From NCBI RefSeq assembly GCF_013426205.1, contig NC_089422.1, forward strand, positions 3,038,001-3,102,000: a stretch of 64,000 bases of DNA, given 5' to 3'. The DNA comes from Metarhizium brunneum (Eukaryota > Ascomycota > Sordariomycetes > Hypocreales > Clavicipitaceae). Under the pieces are notes generated by a model that made no database searches, was not told the origin of the DNA, and saw only the letters and a program-made list of their open reading frames with translations. Of the stretch, positions 11,739 to 23,887 are shown piece after piece. Both the position numbers and the translations under genes were made by a program. Numbering within the stretch: the first letter of the stretch is position 1; each line of letters begins with the position of its first letter.

Positions 11739-13412
11739 TTACAATTCGTCACGGTTGAAAAACTTCTCCTCGCTCCCTTTTCCCTCGTCTTTTTTCTTTT
11801 CCCTTGATTTCATCCTCTGCTTCCCCGGTTCTTTATGATTCGGCCCTTTCTCTCCCCCAGCGTCCCCATCGCTCTTCGTCTTGCCGCTGTCCACCTTCCC
11901 GTCTCCAGGCTTCCCTTCCCCTTCCTCCTCTTCAGTATCATCGACATAGCCGAAAAGCTCCTTTTCGTCGTCCTCATTCATCTGGAACAACTGCATCTTC
12001 CAGCCCTTTTCGCCCGCGAGCTTCTTGAGTTTCTCGCGCATTTCCTGAACAGCCTTGGGATCGATGTTTAGCTTTTCAAGCTCCTCTTCGGTTAGACCTT
12101 TTACTTTTCCGCCGTTTTCTTTACTGGCCGCCTCGGCGATGATCTGCAGGATCTTGGGTTGCGGAGCAAACAAGTGACCGAGCCCTTGGAGCTTGAGGGG
12201 CTTGCCATCGTCGTCGCCGGTAGAGAGGGCTCGTTTGCCTCCAACAAGAACGCCCCCAACAGTGACTTGTGCGGCGTCCTTTTTTTCGTTGACCTCGTCG
12301 TTGGTCTCTTTCTGCCTGATGTTCTCCTTCGTTCCGTCATTGTCAGGCTGTGCAGCTCTCGGCTGCTGATCCAAAAGTAATGTGGATGCGTCGCTTTCAG
12401 AAATCAGTTTGCAGCTGATGGGGTTTGCAATCTTTTCTACGGGTGGCTGAAAGGCGACATCGCTACACAGTCGAGGCGTGTTGATCATCATAACATAGGA
12501 GCAAGTAACCACCTCTTTGATCCATCCAATCTTGTCGGTCTTGATGCCCGGTACGCACTGGTACTGAACTTCAATTTTTCGGTCCTTGCCCGTCAGGTCG
12601 CAAATCGTACCACCTTCGAGCTTTTGCACAAGATAGCGTTGGTCTCCCTTTACTTGTAGTTCGGCCGGCGGACGAGGTGGATCGTCGAAACCGCGCTGTT
12701 GCCTCTTTTTTTTTCGGTCCCCGGTTGTTGCGGGGAGTGTCGGCACCCTGCCCAAGATATACTCTTGGCCGTTAGGGTCCCGCCTGGGAATCTGGCCGTT
12801 ACTTGACACCGATATGGCGTGGTATTGTACAATCTCGCGGTTGTTACAAAAACTGTAGCTCCACCATCCAGATACGTAGTATAAACAAGAACCTTCTAGC
12901 TTGCTTACGAGCTCCCAGCCCTTTACGGCCGCTCGCTGGTGTTCTCGTTCCTCCTCCACTTTGGCCAATGCATTCTCCGTTTCATTTACTGGGCCAGGTG
13001 GTTCTATGACGGGTATCGAACACAGGTATCGATGTGGTGATAAATTCAATATTTCGTAAGAATAGCTCGCGATTTCATCGGACTCGTTGGAACTTGGAGC
13101 AGCCGCATCAGTCGTCGTTGTGGCATGTGCATGATTTCCGGTTGTTTTCGAAAACTCGGCGGAATATGTTGGGTGTTGTTGATTATTGCGATTAACTAGC
13201 GCCTGTGCATCCTTTTCAGAAATATAATCGCTGGCGAATACTACTTCAAACTAGATGGGTGTTAGTAGTCCCTTTGTGTATTCCACGGAAGCCGTTTTGC
13301 GGAACCAGTTTACCTGGGGATAGGCGAGCAAATCATCGTGGATGCTGAAGCTCGCGGATCGCGCAGAACAAAGCTGGATTCCAGCGAAAAAGAAAAGATT
13401 GGTCCGGCGCAT
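11739..13412 (-). CDS. YOS9: OS-9/YOS9-type ERAD lectin, 536 aa, two exons, C-terminal RDEL
   Basis: Exon 1 runs 13412-13314 (33 codons: start plus a hydrophobic signal segment, LFFFAGIQL). Exon 2 runs 13250-11739. The 63-nt intron has GTAAAC, an ACTAAC branch site and CTAG. Residues about 110-260 form the MRH (mannose-6-phosphate receptor homology) lectin fold of OS-9, with CLYYVSGWWSYSFC, GGTICDLTGKDRKIEVQYQC and a later Cys pair. YOS9/OS-9 sits in the ER lumen and hands misfolded glycoproteins with trimmed N-glycans to the HRD1-HRD3 ubiquitin ligase. The C-terminal half is highly charged (Lys/Glu/Asp) and low in complexity. The protein ends in RDEL, an ER-retrieval tetrapeptide, which fits a lumenal role. 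The MRH region and the retrieval tail together make the call firm. Confidence 0.9.
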
Positions 13413-13813
13413 TTTGCCGCAGCTCGTCACTTAAGCTCACATAGAGCTGAAAGATAGTGGTAATTTTGGAAGAGGATCTTGAATGTGTAATGGCTCCCGA
13501 TGTCAAGATGGCAAGGTGTCATTGTTGGTTGCCGAGGATCTGCCGGTATCTAGTTCTGGAACGTTGGGTCGCGATACCCTGGACCCGGAACAGTACGTCA
13601 CAGCCAAAGACACATTCTATTTGAAACAGTGTACAACATAGAAACACATGCAGGTCTACTTGTCATAACGAGATCAGTCAAATGCAGAATGTGTCGTGTC
13701 TTCAATTTAAATCGCTGAATCCTAGGCTCGTCCCCAGTTCAGTTGACGTCTGGGCTAGTAAGTACCGTCCGAGGAATAAAGATACTTTCGTATTAAGAAG
13801 TATCTGTACCCTA

Positions 13814-13833
13814 GTAGGTACTTAAGTACCTAC
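13814..13833. repeat. Perfect 20-nt palindrome
   Basis: GTAGGTACTTAAGTACCTAC reads identically on both strands. It lies 402 nt upstream of the YOS9 start. The same TTAAGTACCTA core recurs at 14513-14524. No known binding protein can be assigned. Confidence 0.8.
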
Positions 13834-14503
13834 ATACTTACCTGGTAGGTTATACAGTAATATATTTAACTCCAAATCAAAGAGCGCAGTAGTTGGGTAC
13901 CCGGTACTCCCGTTCGTTCCCATATATCCAAACATACCCTACATATCAAATGGGCGCCAGCAACGAGATGCTTTCAAAACGCTTAGACTCGCAGGGTATG
14001 TATGTATTTCTTTGTTTCGGGACGGACGGAATAGATATCGGAAGCAACAGCTAACTAGGTAGGTAAACAAAATCGAAACCCCTGCACGATAGTGCCTGGT
14101 CATGTTTGGTACGTAAGTGGCAGAGGTCAGGTGGACGAGTCAATTGTGACTAGTGAGTGTTTGAACTCAAGAGCCTCATGAATCTACATCGACGCGGGAC
14201 AAATTCGAAAGCTTACAAAATCGTGTCGAATGGCATGAATCCTGGAGCCATGCCTGCAGGACGGGGGCTGCGCCCCATCGCTAGTCTCATCGCCAGTCAG
14301 CATTGGATCAAGACACGGGTTCAAATGCTGCTTTAAAGAAACTGGGGAAACAGAGGCACAGGCAGGGGACAGATCATGGATCAATATCAGGTTAGTAGTT
14401 GTCGCTCCCATGCAATCGGGTTGTGCTATTGCAATCCATGCATTGTCAATGACTCTCTCTTCTTGTTTTGTCACGCCTCTTGACTTGCCGCATGCACCAC
14501 ACA

Positions 14504-14531
14504 AACTACCTACTTAAGTACCTAGGTAGTT
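14504..14531. repeat. Inverted repeat, 9-nt arms, 10-nt spacer
   Basis: The arms AACTACCTA and TAGGTAGTT flank CTTAAGTACC, which is also the centre of the palindrome at 13814. The two elements are about 690 nt apart in the same intergenic region. Confidence 0.75.
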
Positions 14532-17500
14532 ACGTTGTGGACTGTTCGCCTCACTTTTCGTCGTTGCAAGGGTTGGAACTGAATGCTCACCAATGACTGG
14601 CTTGCCAAGATGCATCTGATCTCCCTTTGGCGTCGAGGACCCCAAGTTGCCGTGTCGTAATATTTGTTCTGTTTTCTCATACTAAAATGCGAGGTCAGTC
14701 CAGCAATAGCTGAGAGGTCGTCAATGGGAACCGTCGATAACCCAGCAGGAAGACACAGTACGTAGCTCAAATCCATCTAGTTGGCAGTAGCGGCCAGTAG
14801 TTACCGTCCTGTTGTTATATTACTTGACGGAAACACCTCTGTGCAAATATAGTTGATCTTGAGTAAGTAACTGCTATGTATCGGCGACCGTGACAATGTT
14901 TGGTTTCTCAATGTGGCCATGAACTGTCTTGTCTGACTGGGCTGTGCTCCAGAATTTTGGAGCTGAAGCGTTGGAGTACAGCATAACGGCTTTGGTGGCT
15001 ACCACCTTTGATCAGACCATGTGTGAAGTTTGATGTCTGTTCCGATTCATCAGTGCAGAGCGCCGAAAAAAGGAATCAAGTGCTGGTCGCAGCAGCCGGG
15101 TTTCTTGATTGGCCGCTGTGCAATCGACATGCCTTGATGACATTTGGCTTGCCTTTAAGCCAATGTACTATCGATTGAGGTGGCACTGCAAGCTACACAT
15201 GTTACCGAAACTGCGTGAAAACCGACTAGCGCTTTCGGTGTCGACACAACAGCGTCCCTTGCCGGGGATGCGATTCCAGAGATTCATGGATAACACCTTG
15301 GCTTTCAACGGGTGCAAAACATGCGTGGTTGAGCCTTAGCGCTCGGGTCTTAATGTCATATATTCTTCGCGAAGGGGTTTCTTCCCGAAACAGATCGGCA
15401 AATCCAGCAAGGCAAAGTACGTGACGATATTGGCCAATTCGAAGACATGCCCCTGCTAACATATCAAGTGTGCATGTACATATGGTAGACTGGGTTCCTA
15501 TCCAGATTGACTCATGAACGCGATGGTTTCCGACCCCATAACACATCCGGTACCGAACATTTGGTCATAAGCCTTCGGCCAGGTCTTGGCAGCGACACTG
15601 CAGCCCTCATCGTGTTGTATGTATCCTCGCCAGGCCGAGATAGGACACATGCCCAGGCAGCCAGATTATCGGGCTCGGCGGCTAGGTTCCCCGGCTGAGG
15701 CTTTGCCACTACTTCACCAGCACGCCCACGGCACCATGGTACGGTCAGTACCGCGAGGCAATACAGTGCGAGAACCACGGGTGGTGTGTGTGCTCAAATA
15801 TGGAAGGGCGTGCCCAATGCCATCAAAACCAAGTGGAATGGTCGGGAATAGAAGACCGATATGATGGTGTAAGAAGTTTGCGAGTGATTCTGGTGGTGTG
15901 GAATCGATGCGAGGTGGGTGGCACAAGGCACAGCTCTCTGCTCCCAAACAGCATTTGCAAGTGAAGATGAAACGGCCTTGGAGTCTGCCTGGATGCACAC
16001 TATCCATCGGGCGATGGGGTTGTGGGTCGTGCCTTCCTTCGGCAGCCAATAGCGACTGCAGGTCTCAGGAAAAGAAGCAGGCACCAGACCCTAGGCACGA
16101 AAGGCACCAAAACGTGTGACAATCAATCGAAAGAGACGAGCATGGCCTCTAGAATTCTTCAGTCTTCAATCTCCAGATCTTTGTGCAACATTCCGAGCTG
16201 CCAAATGGTCGAGGCACAGCAGTTGTCCACACGCCGATGATGCTTTGTTTCCGACGAAGCCCAATGACGGCCATCATGCTAGGAAAGCATACATACATGT
16301 CAAAAATCAGCTGACCGCTGATTCCACAGCTTCTCGACGTCAAAACAAGGAAAAAGAGATCCATGTCCATCTCATATCTTTGCCAGCTACAGGTCCATTT
16401 GGCTTTTGGACAATACATCAACTCATTGGTGAACCAACGGGGGGTATTGACGCCAATACTCCGTGCCGAGAAACGCATAACACAAGGCTCTGGCTCTACG
16501 AATTGCGGATGATATAGGCTCGTTATGGCGCCGCGTTGTTACGAGCATGTCGCGGGGTGGAATTGCAGAGCCCAAACCAACACTATTGGTGCTGTACTAA
16601 ACAAGATACGTCTGACCCTTCTCACCCTGGTCGCTTTGCGCCAATGTCAGCGTGCTATTCTAGGACGCACGCATGTCAATTGTGCTTGGTAGGACTTGTT
16701 TACTGTCGATCCGTCGACAGCCGACACCGAACAGTAGTTCTTCGACTTTCGACTACAGACTGCACCAGGCCAGCCAGCCACTCCAGCTGTCCCGATGAAG
16801 CCAGTCAGACCTGCAGGATACTGCCGAAATACCACTGTGCAAAGGAAACCTAGCAACCGAGGTGCCATTCTATGGTGTGGCATTTGCTCAACAGCCCAGA
16901 AGGCGGCTGCGGCATTGGCATTCCGCTCATGGCCAACCTCCTGAGGCTTGATTGCGCATTAGTATTACAGTTCTCAAAAACGTCCAGCGACAGGGGTGTG
17001 GGTACTCCAGAAGTCATGAGTTAAATATTGGGCACTGTGGAGGGATTGGGAGTTGCCTACTCCGTACAACTTGTACATATCTCACCTTTCCTGCTTGAGA
17101 TATCAAGGTCGGGTTCTAGGGTCCAGCATCACTGGACTCAACAAGTGCTGGTACATACCGAACCCCTGCGTGGCTCCCACACCTCACTAGAAGCCAACAC
17201 ACACGACTGCCCAGCGACCCAGCAGAGGGACGCAGGCGACTGGGAGACTGCGTTGTCGAGTCTTGTCGGTCGGTGACCATGTCCGTCCCAACCCTGGCCT
17301 GTGTCCCGATGATTGAGTGAGCGGTCGACGCACTCACACTCAATCTTGTATGTCCGGCACACTTGTGCGCTTCGCATGGCCCCAAGCCAGACTGCGACTG
17401 CGACTCGACGAAGAAAGGAGCCGCATCCTGCGTCGTCCTTCGCTCCCCTGTCAGTTCGCCGCCGCCTTGTTCGAACCACTCGACCTCTGGTTGCCTTTTA

Positions 17501-17812
17501 CTTAACCCGGCCGTGCCCTCTCCCCCAATCTTGGATTTCTTTCTCACCCTTCTGCATCGAACGGTTGCTAGCCCTTTCCGACCGTTAGCAGTATTGTTCC
17601 TCTGCAAATCAAAGAAATCATCTCTCCTTTTCTCATTTGTGACTCTGCTGTGAGGCCTTGCTCCACAAGGCCGTCATCACTGGACTACGACTGGTCCCTT
17701 GTTGCACCCTGCCTTATACGCTGTCTGGCCTTGTATCAAGGTCTTTTCCAAAGCCAGGCATAAACGAGGCCACTGTTTTACTCTTCGACCACAAGTTCCC
17801 GTCCCTCAAGCC

Positions 17813-19775
17813 ATGACCAAGACCACGTCTACTGCTAGAGAGAAAGAGCTTCAGTACGAGGTGAACACATTGAAGGCACAGGTTGAGCTTTACGAGAGCC
17901 ATATCGCATCGCAAAATCAGCATTCCCCAGGCCCCCGACCATCAGCAAATCTTTCTCCATGCTGGAATACTCAACCCTCCAGGGGGAGTCGAGCATCTTT
18001 TGATGTCGCCATGGACGTGAGTCCTTTACCTTGCCCACACAAGGTACAGCGGTTCTAAACTGAGATTGCTAACATGCCGTATTTAGGGTCGACGTGGACA
18101 TATTTGGCTTACCCAAAACCGCCAGAGAGCTTATTCGCAGCAGGACCACCCAGATCACCTTATGACTCGCAGCATATCCAACCATTCCGAGCTAGATATG
18201 CCGTACACATATGGTGGCGCGGCGACCTCGTTCACCAATGCCCCAGGCTTTGTGAACGGGTCTTCTCGTGCCGCCTCGATCAATGGTCACTTGGCTAGTG
18301 TCCATGAAAATGACACTCTTCCAGATGTAGGAGTTCATCCCTGTAATTATCTTTCAGCCCGTGATTGGTACACTGAGCAGTCGTACTTGGCTTCAAATGG
18401 GACTTATTTGTCTCCAGATGAAGCGCAGAGCAGCTTTGTACCTTCAGCTCCTCCCTCCATGGTGTCTGGGTTCTCGGCCCTGGAGCCTACCCAGCCACTT
18501 ACAAGACAGAATAGCTCTTATGGTGGCAGCAATAGTGCAAATATGGTGAGGCTTCCGTCTTCTCAGTCTCATCATACGGACGAGCTTTCGCCTCACGACC
18601 CTCTGCAAACCACGGATGTTGAGGATCACTGCGCAATGAGTGCCGTCTCTGACACCGACTTCCTCGCCATGGGTTCTCGTTTCAGTATGACTGGCCAGGA
18701 ATACCCTCCATCTACTGGAAATGCTACTCTACTATTGCCCACCTCTGTCTCACAGTCAATGGAACGCTCCATTTCGAACACTAGTGTTTCCAGCGCAAAG
18801 TCAACAGGCTCGAATGCAGACCGTCGCCTAAAAGAGGCTCTGACACGCACTCTGAAGAATGGCAGGACGAATGTGATTCGTCCCAAAGCCGATAGCACGT
18901 TTCCCGCTAAGACTTCAACCACCGCACCACAGAAGAAAGCCGGCAAAATCCCGCTGCAAAAGACTCCTTATCAGCGGCCCAAGGGCCCAAAAGTCTTTTG
19001 CAACTTCTGCAACGAGCACCCCGATGGCTTCCGTGGTGACCATGAACTTCGCCGTCATCTCAACGCTAAACACAAAGGTGTTGTCAAGAAATATGTGTGT
19101 CAAGATCCAGCAACTGTTGGGATACAGTCCGAGGTCAAAGCTTTACAGCCATTATCAGAATGCAAAGCTTGTTCTACAGGCAAGCAGTACGGGGCTTACT
19201 ATAACGCTGCGGCACATCTTCGCCGCACCCACTTCAAACCCAAAGCTCCTCGTGGGAAGAATAAGAAACCCAATGATGAGAAGCGTGGAGGAAAAGGCGG
19301 CGGTGACTGGCCCGCCATGTCTGAACTGAAACTTTGGTTCAAAGAAGTTAATGTGCCCCTGGATGACGACGCTGATGAGTGTCCTGTTATCGCAGTCGCT
19401 GATGACGAGGATCCATTTATGAAAGATGACAATAACATTGATTGGGCGCTCGATCAAGCAGTCGACGACGATGCGTCTGACTACGATGCTGAGGGCGACT
19501 CTTGTATGCCGTCGTGGAATCCCCTGGCCGGCCTGGCTACACAATATCAAAATGACGATGTGTGCACCCTGAGAAACACCTCTGTTGAGGATACACAAAT
19601 GGTTGAGCTCTCCTCTTTTGACCAAGTACACCCAGTTACCTACGTGGATGAGTTTCCGTTGGCTGGAAATGACACTGGCCCTTATGACGCGGCTCTTTTG
19701 GAGTCTACTTCATCCGCACCTGCCCCTACCTTTTACGCTCAGGAGCAATCCTACCAATGGTCCAACGCTATGTAA
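17813..19775 (+). CDS. DUF7896-type C2H2 zinc-finger protein, 630 aa, two exons
   Basis: Exon 1 runs 17813-18016 and exon 2 runs 18087-19775. The 70-nt intron has GTGAGT, a GCTAAC branch site and TTTAG. The joined frame is continuous (DVAMD-GRRGHIWLTQ). The start is ATGACC, after a long pyrimidine-rich leader. Residues about 8-30 form a short coiled coil (REKELQYEVNTLKAQVELYE). A Ser/Thr-rich middle part precedes a basic region and the zinc-binding module at about residues 360-440. That module starts CNFCNEHPDGF, with HELRRHLNAKH supplying the two His, followed by further Cys (YVCQDP, CKAC) and a second His pair (HLRRTH). The C-terminal third is acidic. This arrangement is typical of the fungal DUF7896 family, whose function is unknown. 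A nuclear, DNA-binding role is likely from the fingers and acidic tail but is inference. Confidence 0.85.
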
Positions 19776-20861
19776 GCGCTGAAGTATGCAGCCACTGTGC
19801 TGAGTCGATCTTAGGCTTGCAATGCTTGCAACCATCGGTGGATTTTGTCGTCACTTACCACCCATACTATCCTGGCCGAGAAATCGGGACTGGGCGGTGG
19901 CGGATGGACTAGGCTTCAAGGACTCGTACCTGGGAGCAATGACTGATTCACGAACAAAAACTTTATAAAATTTTGCTCTTCTTTCTTGCAGAATGAGAGT
20001 GCAGTCTTTTTGGCCATGTTTCAGGCCAGTTCCATGTCTGACTCTACATCGGAGTCAATGGGACCCCCAATCGTGGTTTACCAGATAAGGCTCCTTGGCT
20101 GATCATTCACTTTCCTCATTGTTGTTCAACCTGATTCTGGCTTATAAGTTTACCTATTTCTTACCTTTCCCTCTTCCGCCGTCTGTTTATGCTGCCGTTG
20201 TTTAATTTTGTCCCTTTGTTTTGGCCTGGCGTCTTTGCAAATGATCTTAAGTAGTGGGGGATACGTTGATGGGATTTGGTCGTCCTTTGGCGAACCACTA
20301 TCGCACAAGTCTTTGGCTTTGTAGCGAGTACGTACCACGTTTCCTTTAGCCACACCGATGCACACTCGTTGTTGGCCCTCTGGGGTACACGGATAGAGAA
20401 GAACTGTACAATGTTGGATTGGGTTATGAGGACACGTTTATACGGCTGATTGGGCATATGCTACTTATAGAGGCGTTTGGGCATGGCGGATATGATATTC
20501 TGGAGAGGATACCCATTTATAACGACATTTGTTTTTGAACCTGATTTCTGGAAAGATTTGGGATATACGGATTATTTTGATACATACATAGACTTGTATA
20601 TCGCTGTTAGCGGTTATCATGGGACTGGTCTTGGCGTTTGCCATATGACATGAATAGAATCAATGTATACTTGCCGGTTCAAGTTAAATACCCTGGTGCT
20701 ATTTCCCTTTTTTTCGAAGCGAGTGTTCCGAAAACCAAGGTCAAAGCAATCTTTCCCAAGTACGCGGCTACTAGTAGCCAGTCCTGGCAAAATGTATCCC
20801 CAGTCAGACCCACCACATCTATTGCAAATCACCAAGCATCTTACCCACCTGGCTTTCAACA
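19776..20861. other. Intergenic; includes an upstream ORF overlapping the next gene
   Basis: The first part is the 3' region of the zinc-finger gene. A short frame from the ATG at 20792 encodes 58 residues and ends at 20968, overlapping the start of the membrane-protein frame at 20862 in another phase. It could be an upstream ORF or part of an unresolved 5' exon. Nothing else is recognised. Confidence 0.4.
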
Positions 20862-21773
20862 ATGTCACCACCAACGACACGGAGGTCAGTTGCATCATCC
20901 GTCTTTTCATCAAGTCAATTGGCCCCAACGGGCCAAATTGCCATCATCAGGCGGTCCATTTTTTGTAATGGCCCGTTTGGCGCTGTGCTGTTCGTCCTAG
21001 CTGCCACTCTTGCCAACCATGTTCGGAGGGTACTTGTCCCATGGCTGGGGCAGTTTATTTGGTGGCACGCCGTCGAAAACATGAAGCTTGCGAGGTCGTC
21101 GCCACACTATTTCGTTGAGGAATCATTGTCCTTTACTTGGAGCGAGGTTCTATTCTGGGTATGCTGCACTGTTATCGGGCGTTTTGTTTTTACGGGCATT
21201 CAGAATGGGCTCGTCCCCGAAGAGGGCACCTCCTCCGACCAGAAAGATACCTCCTCGACGCCGCTTCTAGCTCTTGACGGAGAGCGAGAGGTGGCTCTTG
21301 GAATACACGATATGCTCTGCATGGCCATGAGTTTAACCCTCATGGAGGGGTATTACACGCAGGCGTGCTTCTCCGCAGCCTACGTGTACGCCTTGTCACG
21401 GCTAGTTGTGTACGGAGGTGCCGTTGAACGGGCTTTTCTGTGGAGTTGCATATCGGAGAGATGGCTACATGCCGTGTTTCAGTGTGGATTGGTGCTTTAC
21501 TGGGCGTATGTTCATTTCTTGCCCACGGCTCGGAGCATAGCCAGGGCCACCGCAGCTGGGAAGCCCGCGATGGGGGTGGTTCATGGGATTATATGGGGCG
21601 GGACGGCGTATTTGGTGCGCTATTCGAATAAGTATTTCCTTTTCTTGGAGTTGAGTGACATGTTGGTCACATTGGGGTGGATGGCGCTGGGGTTGGTGAC
21701 GGTGTTGCTGTTGAAGCTGGAGACGGTGTTGGGGTGGAGGGACGCAAAAGAACGGGATATTCTGGTGAGATAG
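20862..21773 (+). CDS. Multi-pass membrane protein of unknown function, about 303 aa
   Basis: I do not recognise the family. The frame is open from the ATG at 20862 to 21773 and encodes about six or seven hydrophobic segments, among them FGAVLFVLAATLANHV, EVLFWVCCTVIGRFVF, WLHAVFQCGLVLYWAYVHFL and GWMALGLVTVLLLKLETVLG. The loops are short, and one charged, Ser/Thr-rich loop lies near residues 120-140. The layout suggests an integral membrane protein of the endomembrane system or mitochondrion. The start is uncertain: an overlapping frame from 20792 may belong to the same gene through an intron. I could not find a join that restores the frame, because the GTCAGT donor at 20885 fails with each nearby AG. 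No neighbour hints at its role. Confidence 0.6.
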   Translation: MSPPTTRRSVASSVFSSSQLAPTGQIAIIRRSIFCNGPFGAVLFVLAATLANHVRRVLVPWLGQFIWWHAVENMKLARSSPHYFVEESLSFTWSEVLFWVCCTVIGRFVFTGIQNGLVPEEGTSSDQKDTSSTPLLALDGEREVALGIHDMLCMAMSLTLMEGYYTQACFSAAYVYALSRLVVYGGAVERAFLWSCISERWLHAVFQCGLVLYWAYVHFLPTARSIARATAAGKPAMGVVHGIIWGGTAYLVRYSNKYFLFLELSDMLVTLGWMALGLVTVLLLKLETVLGWRDAKERDILVR

Positions 21774-22030
21774 ATGCTGGCATCAAATAGTACGCTGCGA
21801 GCTGCCTAATCGCATGTCAAATACATATATTCCTCGGTACTGTCCATGTCCGTGTCTCTGCAAACCAACTGTGAATAATCATTCTCCATTCATGCATTAT
21901 CAAGTACCACTGGGGCATCGCTCAATGACTGCTTCTTTTACTTCCCAAAATATCCCACCGTGTAAATGCAAACCATGCAAAGCCCGAACCCAAGCCCAAC
22001 TCCAAAAAAGAAAGAAAGAAAGAAAGAAAA

Positions 22031-22627
22031 TCACAGCCTTTTCACCTTTTCAGTCCATTCCTTGGCCCCCCTTACGCCCTCGTGGCCCCTCCGAAACAGA
22101 TTCCTCTCCCACTCATCCAGGCCCCTCAGAAACTCCTCCCCCTGGCCGCCTACAGAGTCCTCGGCCTTCCTCGCATGCAGTCCAACATCGTTGGCCCTCA
22201 CGACAAACGTGGTCCTCAGCACGGCACCCAGCTCCCTCTCGTCGAACAAATCCAACATCCTGACGCCAACTCCGTAAAAATGCGGGCTCTGGTCACGCAG
22301 CGCAACCGCCCGCGGGTCGGCCTTCAACGCGTTGATGACTTGGTCGGACAGGCAGGGCGGCAGGTTCAGCGTCAGGGGAGCCTTTGAGTCTTCGCCGGCG
22401 GAGGCGAGCGCGAGCATTTCGGCAAGCCAGAGGGGCAGGGAGAGCGGCGTGCCGGGCTTGAGGCCGGAGGAGTTGTCGAGGTGGCCTAGGTAGGGGACAT
22501 CGAGCTCGAACTGGCAGGGGACTTTCTGCGGAGGGTCAGCTGGACAGGTTGGCACCGCGAGTTGTCATTGAGAGTCCATGGGTACCTCTGCGTCTGTGAG
22601 GATAGCATCCACGTCGTAGTACGACAT
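22031..22627 (-). CDS. PSF3: DNA replication complex GINS subunit PSF3, 178 aa, two exons
   Basis: Exon 1 runs 22627-22586 (MSYYDVDAILTDAE) and exon 2 runs 22525-22031 (from KVPCQFELDVPYLGHLD). The 60-nt intron opens with GTACCC and closes with CGCAG. Psf3 is one of four GINS subunits. GINS joins Cdc45 and Mcm2-7 to form the replicative CMG helicase. The N-terminal YYD(V)DAIL(T)D(A)E and the following CxFxxDVPxLGxLD are the family signature, and the helical part follows (LWLAEMLA, LPPCLSDQVINALKADP). Length matches fungal Psf3 (about 170-200 aa). The gene converges with the membrane-protein gene, leaving 257 nt between their stop codons. Confidence 0.93.
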
Positions 22628-23887
22628 TATGAATGGCGATGCGGCATTGCCAATGGAAGAAGCTTCGTCTACAGAGGTCTCGGTTGGTGGGATCAATCAA
22701 CATGCGATGGATGCACCGCGACTTGGCCCCTCCACAGTCCAGCTTGAGATACCAATTGGTGTCCAGTGGTCCACACGCGTCTGGGCAGCGACAGCTTGAT
22801 GTGATTACTAACGCCTGTCACGGCACTGGCGCGCTGTTTGCTTCGGCAGTGGCAGTGTCGTCATTGCCAAGCACAGACTGCCTGGAGCTCTGTTACACGG
22901 CAGACGTGAATCTCGCTGCTGAATGTTTCGTGCAAACTACAACGCCTTATTCTACAGAAAAATAACGGCCATCTTCAAGGTGCCCGTGTTTCAGATACAA
23001 AGACAAACGTATTAAAAATGAGTCAAGGGCGTCGCCCTGGATTTCACCCGCCAAGGTCTTGACGTCGGCTCGGACCTGCGCTCGCCTCCGATCGGCTAGT
23101 TTACCTAAAAGCTGGCAGACAGAGCATTATATTCCGCCTCGCGGCTCGGCATTGCATAGAAAGGCCGAGGTCTAGGAATTGCCTTTTTATAATTTATTCA
23201 TAATTGCACTAGGCTGGTGACGAGCTGAGTCGTGCCAAGGACGTGCTTGAACTTGAACAGCTTTCTGTATTGAGCCGAATAGCCTACGGTGGCTGCCTGC
23301 CCAAGTGTCGTCAGAACCGTGGCCAACTCCATCAACAACAGCTCGAGGCCAAAGACAACAAAAGAACGTTGGGCACACGCAAGGGACCAAACAGACATCT
23401 TTCCAAATTTAATTGAGCTTATCGAATAACCAACTCAATACCTACTTAGGTACTTCCTTGGGTAGCCCATGTCTGTAACAGCTTTCTCAATTCCGGTCAA
23501 GCCACACCAGCCACAACACCAGCCTTTCCGCAACAGGCCAACCAGCCCAGCTGCTGCCGACGTTTAGCGTCACCCACCCACAGTGACGACGGGCTGATGC
23601 ACCCGACGCAATCCAAGCTCCAGCACCTCGAAGCTCGGCTATCCGAAAGCTCCTGTCCCCAACTTTTTGACATCATCCACCTCTTCCCTTCCACCACCCA
23701 CCCTGCTCCAATTGGTAAGCCATACGTCGAGTCCCTATTAAACATCAACCTTCAGCCTGCATCCGTCACCAGTCCCGACCTCTGAGTCCAATCGCCCTCA
23801 TTCCTGCCACCTCCATCGCATCTCTCTCAAAGGTGTCTCTCCCTCCGCAAGCTAACAGACTCGTCGTTGTCAAACACAGAACCCACC
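22628..23887. other. Divergent intergenic region between PSF3 and SOD2
   Basis: This 1.26-kb region contains the promoters of two divergent housekeeping genes. A CCAAT/ATTGG element lies near 23709. A TACCTA-type cluster (CCTACTTAGGTACTT) is at about 23441. No gene is supported. Confidence 0.5.

Larger units (their letters stand above)
13413..17812. other. 4.4-kb region between divergent YOS9 and the DUF7896 gene
   Basis: The region lies between divergently transcribed genes and must hold both promoters. It contains a perfect 20-nt palindrome at 13814-13833 and an inverted repeat at 14504-14531, both built from TACCTA and TTAAGTACC units. One exact TACTCCGTA is at 17058. From about 17360 to 17800 the plus strand is pyrimidine-rich, typical of a fungal transcribed leader. 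Many short open frames overlap in all phases, and none resembles a protein. Confidence 0.5.
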
